Shown here: positions 1-6,333 of the stretch, piece after piece | How the letters are laid out: every line of letters starts with the position of its first letter | Position numbering within the stretch: the stretch's first letter is position 1 | Source of the DNA: Bdellovibrionota bacterium | Lineage (GTDB): Bacteria > Bdellovibrionota_G > JALEGL01 > DATDPG01 | Reading direction: 5' to 3' | DNA: 32,394 nt | NCBI GenBank assembly: GCA_035292885.1 | Contig: DATDPG010000063.1 | Span: 1-32,394, forward strand | Translations under genes and position numbers: made by a program | The notes under the pieces: model-generated | Seen by the model: only the letters and a program-made list of their open reading frames with translations | Databases searched by the model: none | Told to the model about the DNA's origin: nothing

Positions 1-87
1 GCCGCGCAGTTTGCGCTTTCGGTTCTTTCCCGCACGGGAACGTTTGCGCTTCCGGATTTTCTTGGTTCGTCGGTAGGGAGCCGCCAT
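1..87 (-). CDS. Small Lys/Arg-rich basic protein (3' end beyond window)
   Basis: The reverse strand from the ATG at 87 gives 29 codons with no stop before the window edge, starting MAAPYRRTKKIRKRKRS. About half the residues are Lys or Arg. Such composition is seen in ribosome-associated proteins (compare bL32, bL34, THX) and in short basic proteins of unknown function that I recall from deltaproteobacterial genomes. It does not match the bL32 or bL34 start closely enough to name it. The gene is separated by 27 bp from the RlpA gene on the same strand, which could place both on one transcript. Confidence 0.5.
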   Translation of the reverse strand, partial: MAAPYRRTKKIRKRKRSRAGKNRKRKLRG

Positions 88-114
88 GGTGGGCGGCCTT
101 ATAGAACGTTTCGG

Positions 115-753
115 CTACCTACGCAAGATCAGAGCGTCGAATCCCGCCCCGCGGATGGTCTTTACCGCTTGCACCGCTTGGCTCTCCTCCTCAAACGGCC
201 CGACCCAGATCCGGTGAAGGTTATCGGAGGTTCGGATCTCCGTCGGGTTTTGCGGGAACCTCGATCGAAGCTCGGCTAACTGCCGCCGGGCGTTTTCTTC
301 CTCACGGAAGGCACCGGCCTGAACAAAGAAACTTCCCTGGCTTGAGGAATACCCTAAGAACGCAAGTCGCACCTTTGCCGTACCCTCGGCGACCAGACCG
401 ATGTCCTGAGCCGCCGTCAGGGAAAGGTCGATGATCCGCCCTTTGACAAACGGCCCTCGGTCGTTGATCCGGACCAAAGTCGACCGTCCGTTGGAAAGAT
501 TGGTCACTTTCACCTGTGTACCGAAGGGGGCACGCCGGTGGGCGGCCGTTCGATCGCGCATGTTATAAACCTCGCCGGAAGCCGTCTTCTTGCCGTCGAA
601 CTGGCTGCCGTACCAGCTGGCGTATCCCTCGTCGGCTGAGCCGTCGCGGAACGGCTCGACCCGCTTGGCGCATCCGGCCAATCCAAGAATTGCAATAGAC
701 ATGACCAGTGTTCCGAGCCCGAGGGAGCTTGATAACAAAGGCCGCCGATGCAC
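115..753 (-). CDS. rlpA: RlpA-family septal ring lytic transglycosylase, lipoprotein with SPOR domain
   Basis: RlpA cleaves glycan strands lacking stem peptides near the division septum. From the GTG at 753 the product is 212 residues: a lipoprotein signal (MHRRPLL start, hydrophobic core, lipobox LAGC with Cys28), then a double-psi beta-barrel containing GYASWYG, TASGE, APFGT and INDRGPF (the Asp in NDRG, about residue 98, is the expected catalytic residue), then a C-terminal SPOR domain from about residue 140 (FFVQAGAF, IWVGPF), which binds denuded septal glycan. The frame is open back to 900. The extra 49 residues are unlikely to be real: they lie before a complete signal peptide and run antisense through a 35-nt repeat found elsewhere in the window. 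No strong ribosome-binding site marks the GTG; an ATG at 702 would leave a signal without its basic n-region. Confidence 0.9.
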   Translation of the reverse strand: MHRRPLLSSSLGLGTLVMSIAILGLAGCAKRVEPFRDGSADEGYASWYGSQFDGKKTASGEVYNMRDRTAAHRRAPFGTQVKVTNLSNGRSTLVRINDRGPFVKGRIIDLSLTAAQDIGLVAEGTAKVRLAFLGYSSSQGSFFVQAGAFREEENARRQLAELRSRFPQNPTEIRTSDNLHRIWVGPFEEESQAVQAVKTIRGAGFDALILRR

Positions 754-833
754 CCGGATGGCAAGGCGCGACGACGCGGTCGTACCGGTCGTACGCCGAG
801 GAGGAGTAACGCAGCCAGGCGGGATGCAGCGAC

Positions 834-868
834 GGCCGACTATCAAGATATCTCGGAGTCGGGACACT
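834..868 (+). repeat. 35-nt dispersed repeat, copy 1
   Basis: The stretch with core CTATCAAGATAT then CGGAGTCGGG matches 13871-13905 at 32 of 35 positions in the same orientation. Here it lies about 100 bp upstream of the DUF4177 gene and antisense to the open frame upstream of RlpA. The function is unknown; it could be a dispersed short element or a shared regulatory or RNA-structure site. Confidence 0.7.
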
Positions 869-965
869 GGGATGCAATGCGATGAAAAAATGGTTTTCAT
901 GAGCTTTGTGTCGCCGGAGCTTCTTTGCTAAAAGGTAAGTCCCGGCACGCGAGAGGTCAAACCCC

Positions 966-1145
966 ATGGAGCAATACAAAGTAGTCGAGTGTGCGACCGT
1001 CACCGACGAGGAACTGGAAAAGATCATCAATGAGTGGGTGGCTCACGGGTTCCGGTTGGAAGGCATTCAGTTCGCCATGCGGGAAGCGTCCAAACGACCC
1101 GCCATGGCGTTTGTTCTGTTCACGCGCCCGAAGAGCAACGCATGA
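966..1145 (+). CDS. DUF4177-like small protein (59 aa)
   Basis: ATG at 966 has a GAGAGG ribosome-binding site about 9 nt upstream. The product starts MEQYKVVECATVTDEELEK and continues with a helix containing IINEWVAHGF and a final strand AMAFVLFTRP. The layout MxxYKVV - EEIINEW - GW/GF - hydrophobic strand - FxR is that of DUF4177 proteins, short alpha/beta proteins of unknown function. The stop overlaps the start of the RDD protein gene (ATGA at 1142-1145), so the two are probably translationally coupled. Confidence 0.75.
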   Translation: MEQYKVVECATVTDEELEKIINEWVAHGFRLEGIQFAMREASKRPAMAFVLFTRPKSNA

Positions 1146-1561
1146 AGAAAGCGGATAACCTCCACCGAGCCTTGGCGAAAGGAATCGATTTCCTGATCGT
1201 CGGGACGCTTTGCACGATCCCGTCGTTCGTCGGGATCGTCGCCGGAGCGATGTATATCCTGATCTCGGACGGATTCTTTCGAGGTCAGAGTGTCGGTAAG
1301 AAGCTGATCGGCCTCCGCGTGGTCGTTACGCAGGGAGAACCGAAACGCTGCTCGTTCCAAGATTCGATGATTCGGAATCTGCCTTACGGGGTTGCGATCT
1401 TTCTCGGCAGCTTTCCGTTCGGATGGTTTCTCTTTTTCACGGTCGGCCTGTTCGTCGTGGCCGTCGAGGCGTACTTCGTTTACGCCGACGATCAAGGGGT
1501 GCGGTTAGGGGACATCTTCGCGGACACGCAAGTCATCGACGAGGCCACAACGCAGGCGTAG
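1142..1561 (+). CDS. RDD-family inner-membrane protein
   Basis: The 139-residue product begins MKKADNLHRALAKGIDFLIV. It has two N-terminal membrane segments (about residues 12-45), a G(Q)SVGKKLIGLRVV motif after the second segment, and a third long hydrophobic stretch (about 85-118) that could be two segments. The R/K-D pair in the first helix (ALAKGIDFL) and the SxGKKLxGL motif are characteristic of the RDD family, small membrane proteins proposed to act in transport or ion homeostasis. An upstream in-frame start at 1034 would add 36 residues overlapping the DUF4177 gene and is rejected in favour of the ATGA-coupled start. Confidence 0.8.
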   Translation: MKKADNLHRALAKGIDFLIVGTLCTIPSFVGIVAGAMYILISDGFFRGQSVGKKLIGLRVVVTQGEPKRCSFQDSMIRNLPYGVAIFLGSFPFGWFLFFTVGLFVVAVEAYFVYADDQGVRLGDIFADTQVIDEATTQA

Positions 1562-1566
1562 AGCCA

Positions 1567-2337
1567 TTGCGATTCGCACGCCCCATCGCTCTTGTCGCCC
1601 TTCTGTCGATCTGCGGCGGCTGCGGCCCCCGGAAACCGCCCTCTCCGATGAAGGATCAATCGATTTTTTCCACACAGAAACTTCAGATCGGCCTCTTGGA
1701 TCCGGGACATTACGTCGACCGCACGGCGCTGGATGCTTGCCCCAATGAATATCCGTCCGTCGAAGTTTTAGGCGAGACCTTTGTGCACCGCTCGCTGCGC
1801 GACAGCGGAATTCCGGCCGACCGCCTCTATCAATGGGGAGACGAATTCGCGCCGTATGAGAACCTGAAAGGATTTCACCTCCTTCTTCTTCCTTTCCGGA
1901 GTCAGGGGCAAACCTACCTTCGGACGGTCAATTATTTCGGGAAATACGTGACGACCGTCCTGCTCGATGTTCGCACGCCAACGTGCGGAGACATTCTCCG
2001 GGCCCAGCGGTTGTTCGTGGCGGAATCGATTCCGCCGATTGCGGACGTTCTTGTGGATCGGCGTCCGGTCGGTGAAGCGCCGGTGTGGGCCTGGCTTCGC
2101 GATGGAACATACGAAATCACCTGCCAGCTTCCGGGGCAGACGTTTCGGCCGATGCAGCTCACGATTCCCCGTGAAACCCGAATCGTATGCCAGAGAGAAA
2201 ATGTCGATTCCGCGACATCGGCCGGAAAAGACGAAAAAATGACCGCCGAGGAGGGGGCGGGTGCCGTTCTTATTTATATTGTGGGGGCTGCCGCGGCTGC
2301 AGCCGCCATCATTCTGCCGCTGTTGCTCTTTCTCTGA
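1567..2337 (+). CDS. Lipoprotein with PEGA-like segment and C-terminal hydrophobic helix
   Basis: I chose the TTG at 1567, six nt after the RDD stop, because it yields a short lipoprotein-type signal (RFARPIALVALLSICGGC) with a Cys at about residue 19; the lipobox is imperfect. The 256-residue product is not a family I recognise overall. Around residues 155-205 the pattern ADVLVDRRPVGEAP - LRDGTYEI resembles a PEGA repeat, a surface-layer-associated beta module. The last 25 residues are a hydrophobic, Ala-rich helix (GAVLIYIVGAAAAAAA), so the protein may be anchored at both ends. Its TGA is immediately followed by the ATG of the PfkB kinase gene. Confidence 0.6.
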   Translation: MRFARPIALVALLSICGGCGPRKPPSPMKDQSIFSTQKLQIGLLDPGHYVDRTALDACPNEYPSVEVLGETFVHRSLRDSGIPADRLYQWGDEFAPYENLKGFHLLLLPFRSQGQTYLRTVNYFGKYVTTVLLDVRTPTCGDILRAQRLFVAESIPPIADVLVDRRPVGEAPVWAWLRDGTYEITCQLPGQTFRPMQLTIPRETRIVCQRENVDSATSAGKDEKMTAEEGAGAVLIYIVGAAAAAAAIILPLLLFL

Positions 2338-3171
2338 ATGGAACGATCACCCGACATTCTTTTTGTCGGACATGTCACCGTGGATCACATTGAAGGGCGA
2401 ACCCAACCGGGGGGATCGGTTCTTTACGGCGCCCGGGTCGCGAAAAAGCTAGGCCTGGACGCCGCTATCTGGACGTCCGCCGCGAACGATTTTTCCTTTC
2501 CGGAAGGAATCACGGTTCAATCGATTCCGTCGCCGGAGACGACGACGTTTACGTTGGAATACGACGAGGTGACACGCGCGCGGAGTTTAGCGTGTCGCCC
2601 GATCGCCGATTCGATCACGAAACCCTTCCTTCCGAAGGCGTTTCGAGACTCACGGAGGGTCTTGATCGCACCGGTGGTGAACGAAGTCGGGCCGGAATGT
2701 GTGACCTGGTTTTCCACACGTTTCGTGGGCCTAACACCTCAAGGGTGGTTTCGCGACCGAGATTCAAAGGGAGACGTTACGTTCGGTGCGCGCAAGTACA
2801 ACACGCTCCCGCGAAAGGTCTCACTGGTGGTGGTCAGTCGGGAAGATATTTCAGGCGACCCGTCGGCTTGGGATTGGCTCAAATCCATTGCCGGCGTGGC
2901 TGTCGTGACGGATGGTCGAAAGGGCTACACGCTTTCCGAAGGTAAAAAAGAAGAATTCTATCCGCCGCCGTACGTGGCGAAAGAGATCGATCCCACGGGA
3001 GCGGGCGACACGTTCGCGACCGCCATGCTCATCGCCCTATCCGAAGGGGCGGATGCTCTGGAGGCGGCCCGGTTTGGCTCCGCGGCGGCCTCTTTCGTCG
3101 TCGAAAAGCGCGGCTTCGAAGGGCTGCCCGATCGAGACCGCGTGCGTCGGAGACTGCATCTAAGCACCTAA
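2338..3171 (+). CDS. PfkB-family carbohydrate/nucleoside kinase
   Basis: PfkB-family kinases phosphorylate sugars or nucleosides with ATP. The 277-residue product starts with the usual strand (DILFVGHVTVDHI), has a Gly-rich substrate loop (PGGSVLYGARVAKKLG) and the signature DPTGAGDTFATA at about 218-229, with Asp224 as catalytic base in the GAGD anion hole. It is slightly short and diverged in the lid region, so the substrate cannot be assigned. The start directly abuts the stop of the upstream lipoprotein gene, indicating coupling. Confidence 0.85.
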   Translation: MERSPDILFVGHVTVDHIEGRTQPGGSVLYGARVAKKLGLDAAIWTSAANDFSFPEGITVQSIPSPETTTFTLEYDEVTRARSLACRPIADSITKPFLPKAFRDSRRVLIAPVVNEVGPECVTWFSTRFVGLTPQGWFRDRDSKGDVTFGARKYNTLPRKVSLVVVSREDISGDPSAWDWLKSIAGVAVVTDGRKGYTLSEGKKEEFYPPPYVAKEIDPTGAGDTFATAMLIALSEGADALEAARFGSAAASFVVEKRGFEGLPDRDRVRRRLHLST

Positions 3172-3220
3172 AATCAGAGAAGGATTATTCATAGCGGAGA
3201 AAAAAAGTTCGGCAGACTGA

Positions 3221-3226
3221 TATAAT
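3221..3226 (+). promoter_or_regulatory. Candidate -10 box (TATAAT)
   Basis: A perfect TATAAT lies 27 nt upstream of the ATG at 3253 in the 81-bp gap after the PfkB gene. No good -35 hexamer is present 16-18 nt upstream (AGAAAA there), so this is a weak promoter call. Nothing else is evident in the gap. Confidence 0.3.
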
Positions 3227-3252
3227 GGGGAATACGCCCCCGGACCCCTTCG

Positions 3253-4347
3253 ATGGGCGAAAAGATGAAACGCAACCGATCCAAAGGAGATCCCGACGAC
3301 ACGCTGATCATGCGTAAGCCGTCCGATCGCAGAAAGCGGGGCCGAACGGAGGAATCGGGCGAGACGGAAGCCGCGGCCGACCACACCGTCTCCGATCTGG
3401 CGAACGAGTTCCTCGGAAGTCTCGCGGAACCCGGCGATCGCGATCCGATCTTAGACGACCGCACACGGGTCGGGGCCGATACGCATTTGGGGAAGGTCTA
3501 CCATCCGGTTTTGGCGGGAATGCTGGCGTTTTTCGTGTGGGGGGCCGGCCTTCTCTACGTCGGCCATCCGATCGCCGCCAGCGTGGTTCTCCTCATTCTT
3601 ATCTCCTCCTTTGTCCTCTTCACTTCCCTGGGAGGCGTCGCGCCGTTGTGGCTGGGGGACCGTTTTCTTCAAGATGTCGGCTGGAGGTTTCCTCTGGCGG
3701 AGAGTCTCGCGTTCGTCGGTTGCGAATTGGTTCTCCTCTGGTGGATAACGATTGTGGTGTCGGCGTCCATTGCGAAAAATTCACTCCTGGAGGATTTTCA
3801 TCCGGATTCGGAGTCTATCTGGCCGTTTTTTGCGCTGCCGTTGCCGACGCTCAATTTTTATCTTCGCGGAAGGTTTTGGCGAGGGCATCTATTTACGCTG
3901 TCGCTGTTCGTTTTACTGGCCGCCGGTATCGCGGTTCGAAAGCTCTGGATCGCGGCCCCTTTTCTTCGTCTCGAAGAAGTCGGCCGCCAAGAATCTTTCT
4001 TCATGATGGTTTGCACGCTGGCGGCGCTCGGCGCGCTGGGAACGGCGCTCGGTTTTTTCGGCTCTTTTGTCGGGACGTTTCGTGAAATGGGTTGGATCCG
4101 TGGAGCGCGGGAGGGTGCCGAGAGTGAAATTAAATTCGTACTTCTCGGTCTGTTGTTCATCGGCGGGACGTTCTTGTACACACTCTTCGGACCCCCGGGC
4201 GCGGTCATTCGCCATGATGGGCGTAATTTCGCAAACGAATTGGCCCGGCGAGGTTACGTGCGGTCGGCGGAAAAAATTCGAAGTCCGCTATTGGTTTGGG
4301 AACGGACCAACGAAAGTGTCCAAGATCATTTGTCGCTTTTGAAATAA
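3253..4347 (+). CDS. Polytopic membrane protein of unknown function with charged N-terminal tail
   Basis: I do not recognise this 364-residue protein. Residues 1-75 are strongly charged and probably disordered (repeated RR/KR, EE). The rest contains about six hydrophobic segments, at roughly 87-106, 108-125, 152-172, 212-230, 248-272 and 292-310. The C-terminal 50 residues are soluble and basic. An alternative ATG at 3265 (MKRNRSKG) would remove four residues. It is transcribed toward the convergent MltD gene with only 16 bp between stops. Confidence 0.6.
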   Translation: MGEKMKRNRSKGDPDDTLIMRKPSDRRKRGRTEESGETEAAADHTVSDLANEFLGSLAEPGDRDPILDDRTRVGADTHLGKVYHPVLAGMLAFFVWGAGLLYVGHPIAASVVLLILISSFVLFTSLGGVAPLWLGDRFLQDVGWRFPLAESLAFVGCELVLLWWITIVVSASIAKNSLLEDFHPDSESIWPFFALPLPTLNFYLRGRFWRGHLFTLSLFVLLAAGIAVRKLWIAAPFLRLEEVGRQESFFMMVCTLAALGALGTALGFFGSFVGTFREMGWIRGAREGAESEIKFVLLGLLFIGGTFLYTLFGPPGAVIRHDGRNFANELARRGYVRSAEKIRSPLLVWERTNESVQDHLSLLK

Positions 4348-4363
4348 ACCCGGGGCGCTTGAA

Positions 4364-6046
4364 TTATAGAGGCATCGCCCGGATCTTCAGTTCCAGGCCG
4401 GGGTGGATCGTGTCATCCGCTGCAAGTCGGTTCCATTTCATGATATCGGCCGTACTCACGCCGAACTTCTTCGCGATATTCCAAAGAGTGTCTCCAGCTT
4501 GAACGCGGTAGGTCGTCCATCCCTTATCAGACGGATTGGACGCAACCTGCGGAGCCGATTCCTTTGAAGGAACGAGCATTGCGGGATCGGATCGAGCATA
4601 CAGCTTTAGTTTTTGTCCCGGCCGGACCGATGACCCATGACTGAGGTTGTTCCATTCGCGGATTTCCGTGACGGTCACGCCGAACCTGCGTGAGATCGAC
4701 CACAAGGTATCGCCCGGCCGGATCACGTAATTCGATTTTTGTCCTGCCGGCGGTTTGTAAGCGACGCGGCGGACGGTTTCTTCGGACCCGCGATAGGGAA
4801 CAGCGAGCTGAAGTCCGGGCTTTACCCGGTGGGAAGGGAGTCGGTTAAACGATGCAAGCGCCGTGGTGTTTACACCGTATCGCCGGGCGATCGTGGAGAG
4901 CGTTTCGCCGCGCTTGACGACGTGGCGAGCGACCGACGTGACCGATTTTCTCCGAATTTCCGGATAGGCCGCGACAAACTTCTCTTTGTATCTCTTGGGA
5001 ACATTTAGTTCGTAATTCGGCATGTCCGGCGGCGTGATGTCCCGGCGCAGCTCTGGATTGAGTTCCGTGAGCGTATCGTGGGAGATTCCGAGGACACCGG
5101 CGATCACCGAAAGTTCCGTCGGCTCCGGGACCAAGACCTTGTCGTATTCCAGCGGATCTTCGTACTCGATCCCCTCAAATCCATACCGTTCCGGCTCTTT
5201 CGCGATCAGGGCGGCCGCGATCATTTTGGGGACGTAATCTTTGGTTTCCGTTTTCAGGTACCGATGCTTCGACATCTCCCAAAAATCTTCGGTGGAGTAG
5301 CGCCGGATGGCCTTTTCGATCTTTCCGGCTCCGGCGTTATAGCTCGCGGCGGCCAAATACCAGGAGTTGAATTGATCGTAGAGATCTTTTAGATGTTGGG
5401 CCGCGGCGATCGACGATTTTTCGGGATCGCGCCGTTCATCCACCCACCAGGTGACCCGAAGGCCGTATCGGCTTCCGGTACCCTTGATGAATTGCCAAGG
5501 GCCGCTCGCGCGTGCGCGGGAATACGCATACGGCTTGAATCCGCTCTCGATCATCGAAAGATAGACCAGATCTTCGGGGAGGCCGTTTTCACGCAGAATT
5601 CTGCGCATCATCGGAATGTATTTTTCCGAACGCGCCAGCCAGGCGGTAAAGACCTTTCGTCCGTTCGTCTGAAAATAGCGAATCCATTTTTCGACGTGGG
5701 CGTTGACGACGATCGGAATGTCGAACGTGGGAATCTTCGTTTCGTCGATCTTTCCGATTTCGGCTTCGGCCTCCTCCCCGATAATTTTTTCGACCGCTTT
5801 CGACGGCTCCTTTTCCTCGGCAAGTTCCGTGGGCGTGGTGCCTTCGTAGAAGGGTGTGACCTCTTTTTCCGTCGAAGAGGTTTCAGAGGCGGCGGGAGGC
5901 GCCTTCGGACAGAGCTCGGAAATCGTATTCACGCAAGCCGGTGTCGCGGGGGCTTTGGCCGCCGTTTCGGGGGCTTTGTGATCGGCGCAAGCGACCAGGC
6001 TTACGCAAGCTGCCAACAGCGCATTTTTCAACGATCGAAGCTTCAT
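4364..6046 (-). CDS. mltD: Membrane-bound lytic murein transglycosylase D with three LysM domains
   Basis: MltD cleaves the MurNAc-GlcNAc bond to 1,6-anhydro products from the inner face of the outer membrane. The 560-residue product has a lipoprotein signal with lipobox LVAC (Cys20), a Pro/Glu/Ala-rich spacer (20-105), and an SLT goose-lysozyme-like domain (about 150-275) with the motifs SMIESGF (catalytic Glu167), SGPWQFI and ASYNAG. Three LysM peptidoglycan-binding modules follow at about 375-418, 440-483 and 513-556 (each with a GDTL or GETL strand). Length and architecture are typical of the family. An antisense open frame runs over its N-terminal half but is a codon-bias shadow. Confidence 0.95.
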   Translation of the reverse strand: MKLRSLKNALLAACVSLVACADHKAPETAAKAPATPACVNTISELCPKAPPAASETSSTEKEVTPFYEGTTPTELAEEKEPSKAVEKIIGEEAEAEIGKIDETKIPTFDIPIVVNAHVEKWIRYFQTNGRKVFTAWLARSEKYIPMMRRILRENGLPEDLVYLSMIESGFKPYAYSRARASGPWQFIKGTGSRYGLRVTWWVDERRDPEKSSIAAAQHLKDLYDQFNSWYLAAASYNAGAGKIEKAIRRYSTEDFWEMSKHRYLKTETKDYVPKMIAAALIAKEPERYGFEGIEYEDPLEYDKVLVPEPTELSVIAGVLGISHDTLTELNPELRRDITPPDMPNYELNVPKRYKEKFVAAYPEIRRKSVTSVARHVVKRGETLSTIARRYGVNTTALASFNRLPSHRVKPGLQLAVPYRGSEETVRRVAYKPPAGQKSNYVIRPGDTLWSISRRFGVTVTEIREWNNLSHGSSVRPGQKLKLYARSDPAMLVPSKESAPQVASNPSDKGWTTYRVQAGDTLWNIAKKFGVSTADIMKWNRLAADDTIHPGLELKIRAMPL

Positions 6047-6092
6047 TTAGACCCATTCATCCATTTAAATGCGTGCGATCGGGTGGGGCATA

Positions 6093-6167
6093 GGCGGAAT
6101 TCCGGGGACATGTACTTGTTACGTGTCCCCGGAAATTGAAATCGGTACATGCCCCCAGAATTCCGCC
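6093..6167. repeat. 75-bp nested palindrome (REP/REPIN-like)
   Basis: Outer arms 6093-6115 and 6145-6167 are 23 nt each and inverted, differing at two positions (core GGCGGAATTC...GGGG...CATGTAC). A second inverted pair, GGGGACA at 6104-6110 and TGTCCCC at 6124-6130, lies inside, so two alternative hairpins can form. The GGAATTCCGGGGACA-type core resembles short palindromes spread by REP-associated Y1 transposases. It lies between the divergent mltD and M1-like/Omp85 genes and could influence transcription of either. Confidence 0.75.
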
Positions 6168-6333
6168 GCGCTCCGAACGCGGATCTCCCCAATACTCGGA
6201 CAGGCTCCTAGCGACGGTTCGAGGATAGGGAATGGGGGTCGGAAAGTCAACGAGCCGGACGCGGAAATGGCTCGGATTCTTCCCGAGTTTCAAGGGTTTA
6301 TGCTACGGTCAAAAAGCACCCGCATCCCGCACG

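Noticed and set aside
754-900. N-terminal extension of the RlpA frame to ATG 900
   Set aside because: It precedes a complete lipoprotein signal peptide and translates a 35-nt repeat antisense; a start at 753 gives a normal lipoprotein.
4349-4384. CCGGGGCG...CGCCCGG as a bidirectional terminator between the convergent genes
   Set aside because: The right arm lies inside the mltD coding end, the stem is bulged, and there is no T-run.
5393-6139. 248-codon plus-strand open frame over mltD
   Set aside because: Antisense shadow of a GC-rich gene; no homology-like motifs, and it runs through an intact MltD.
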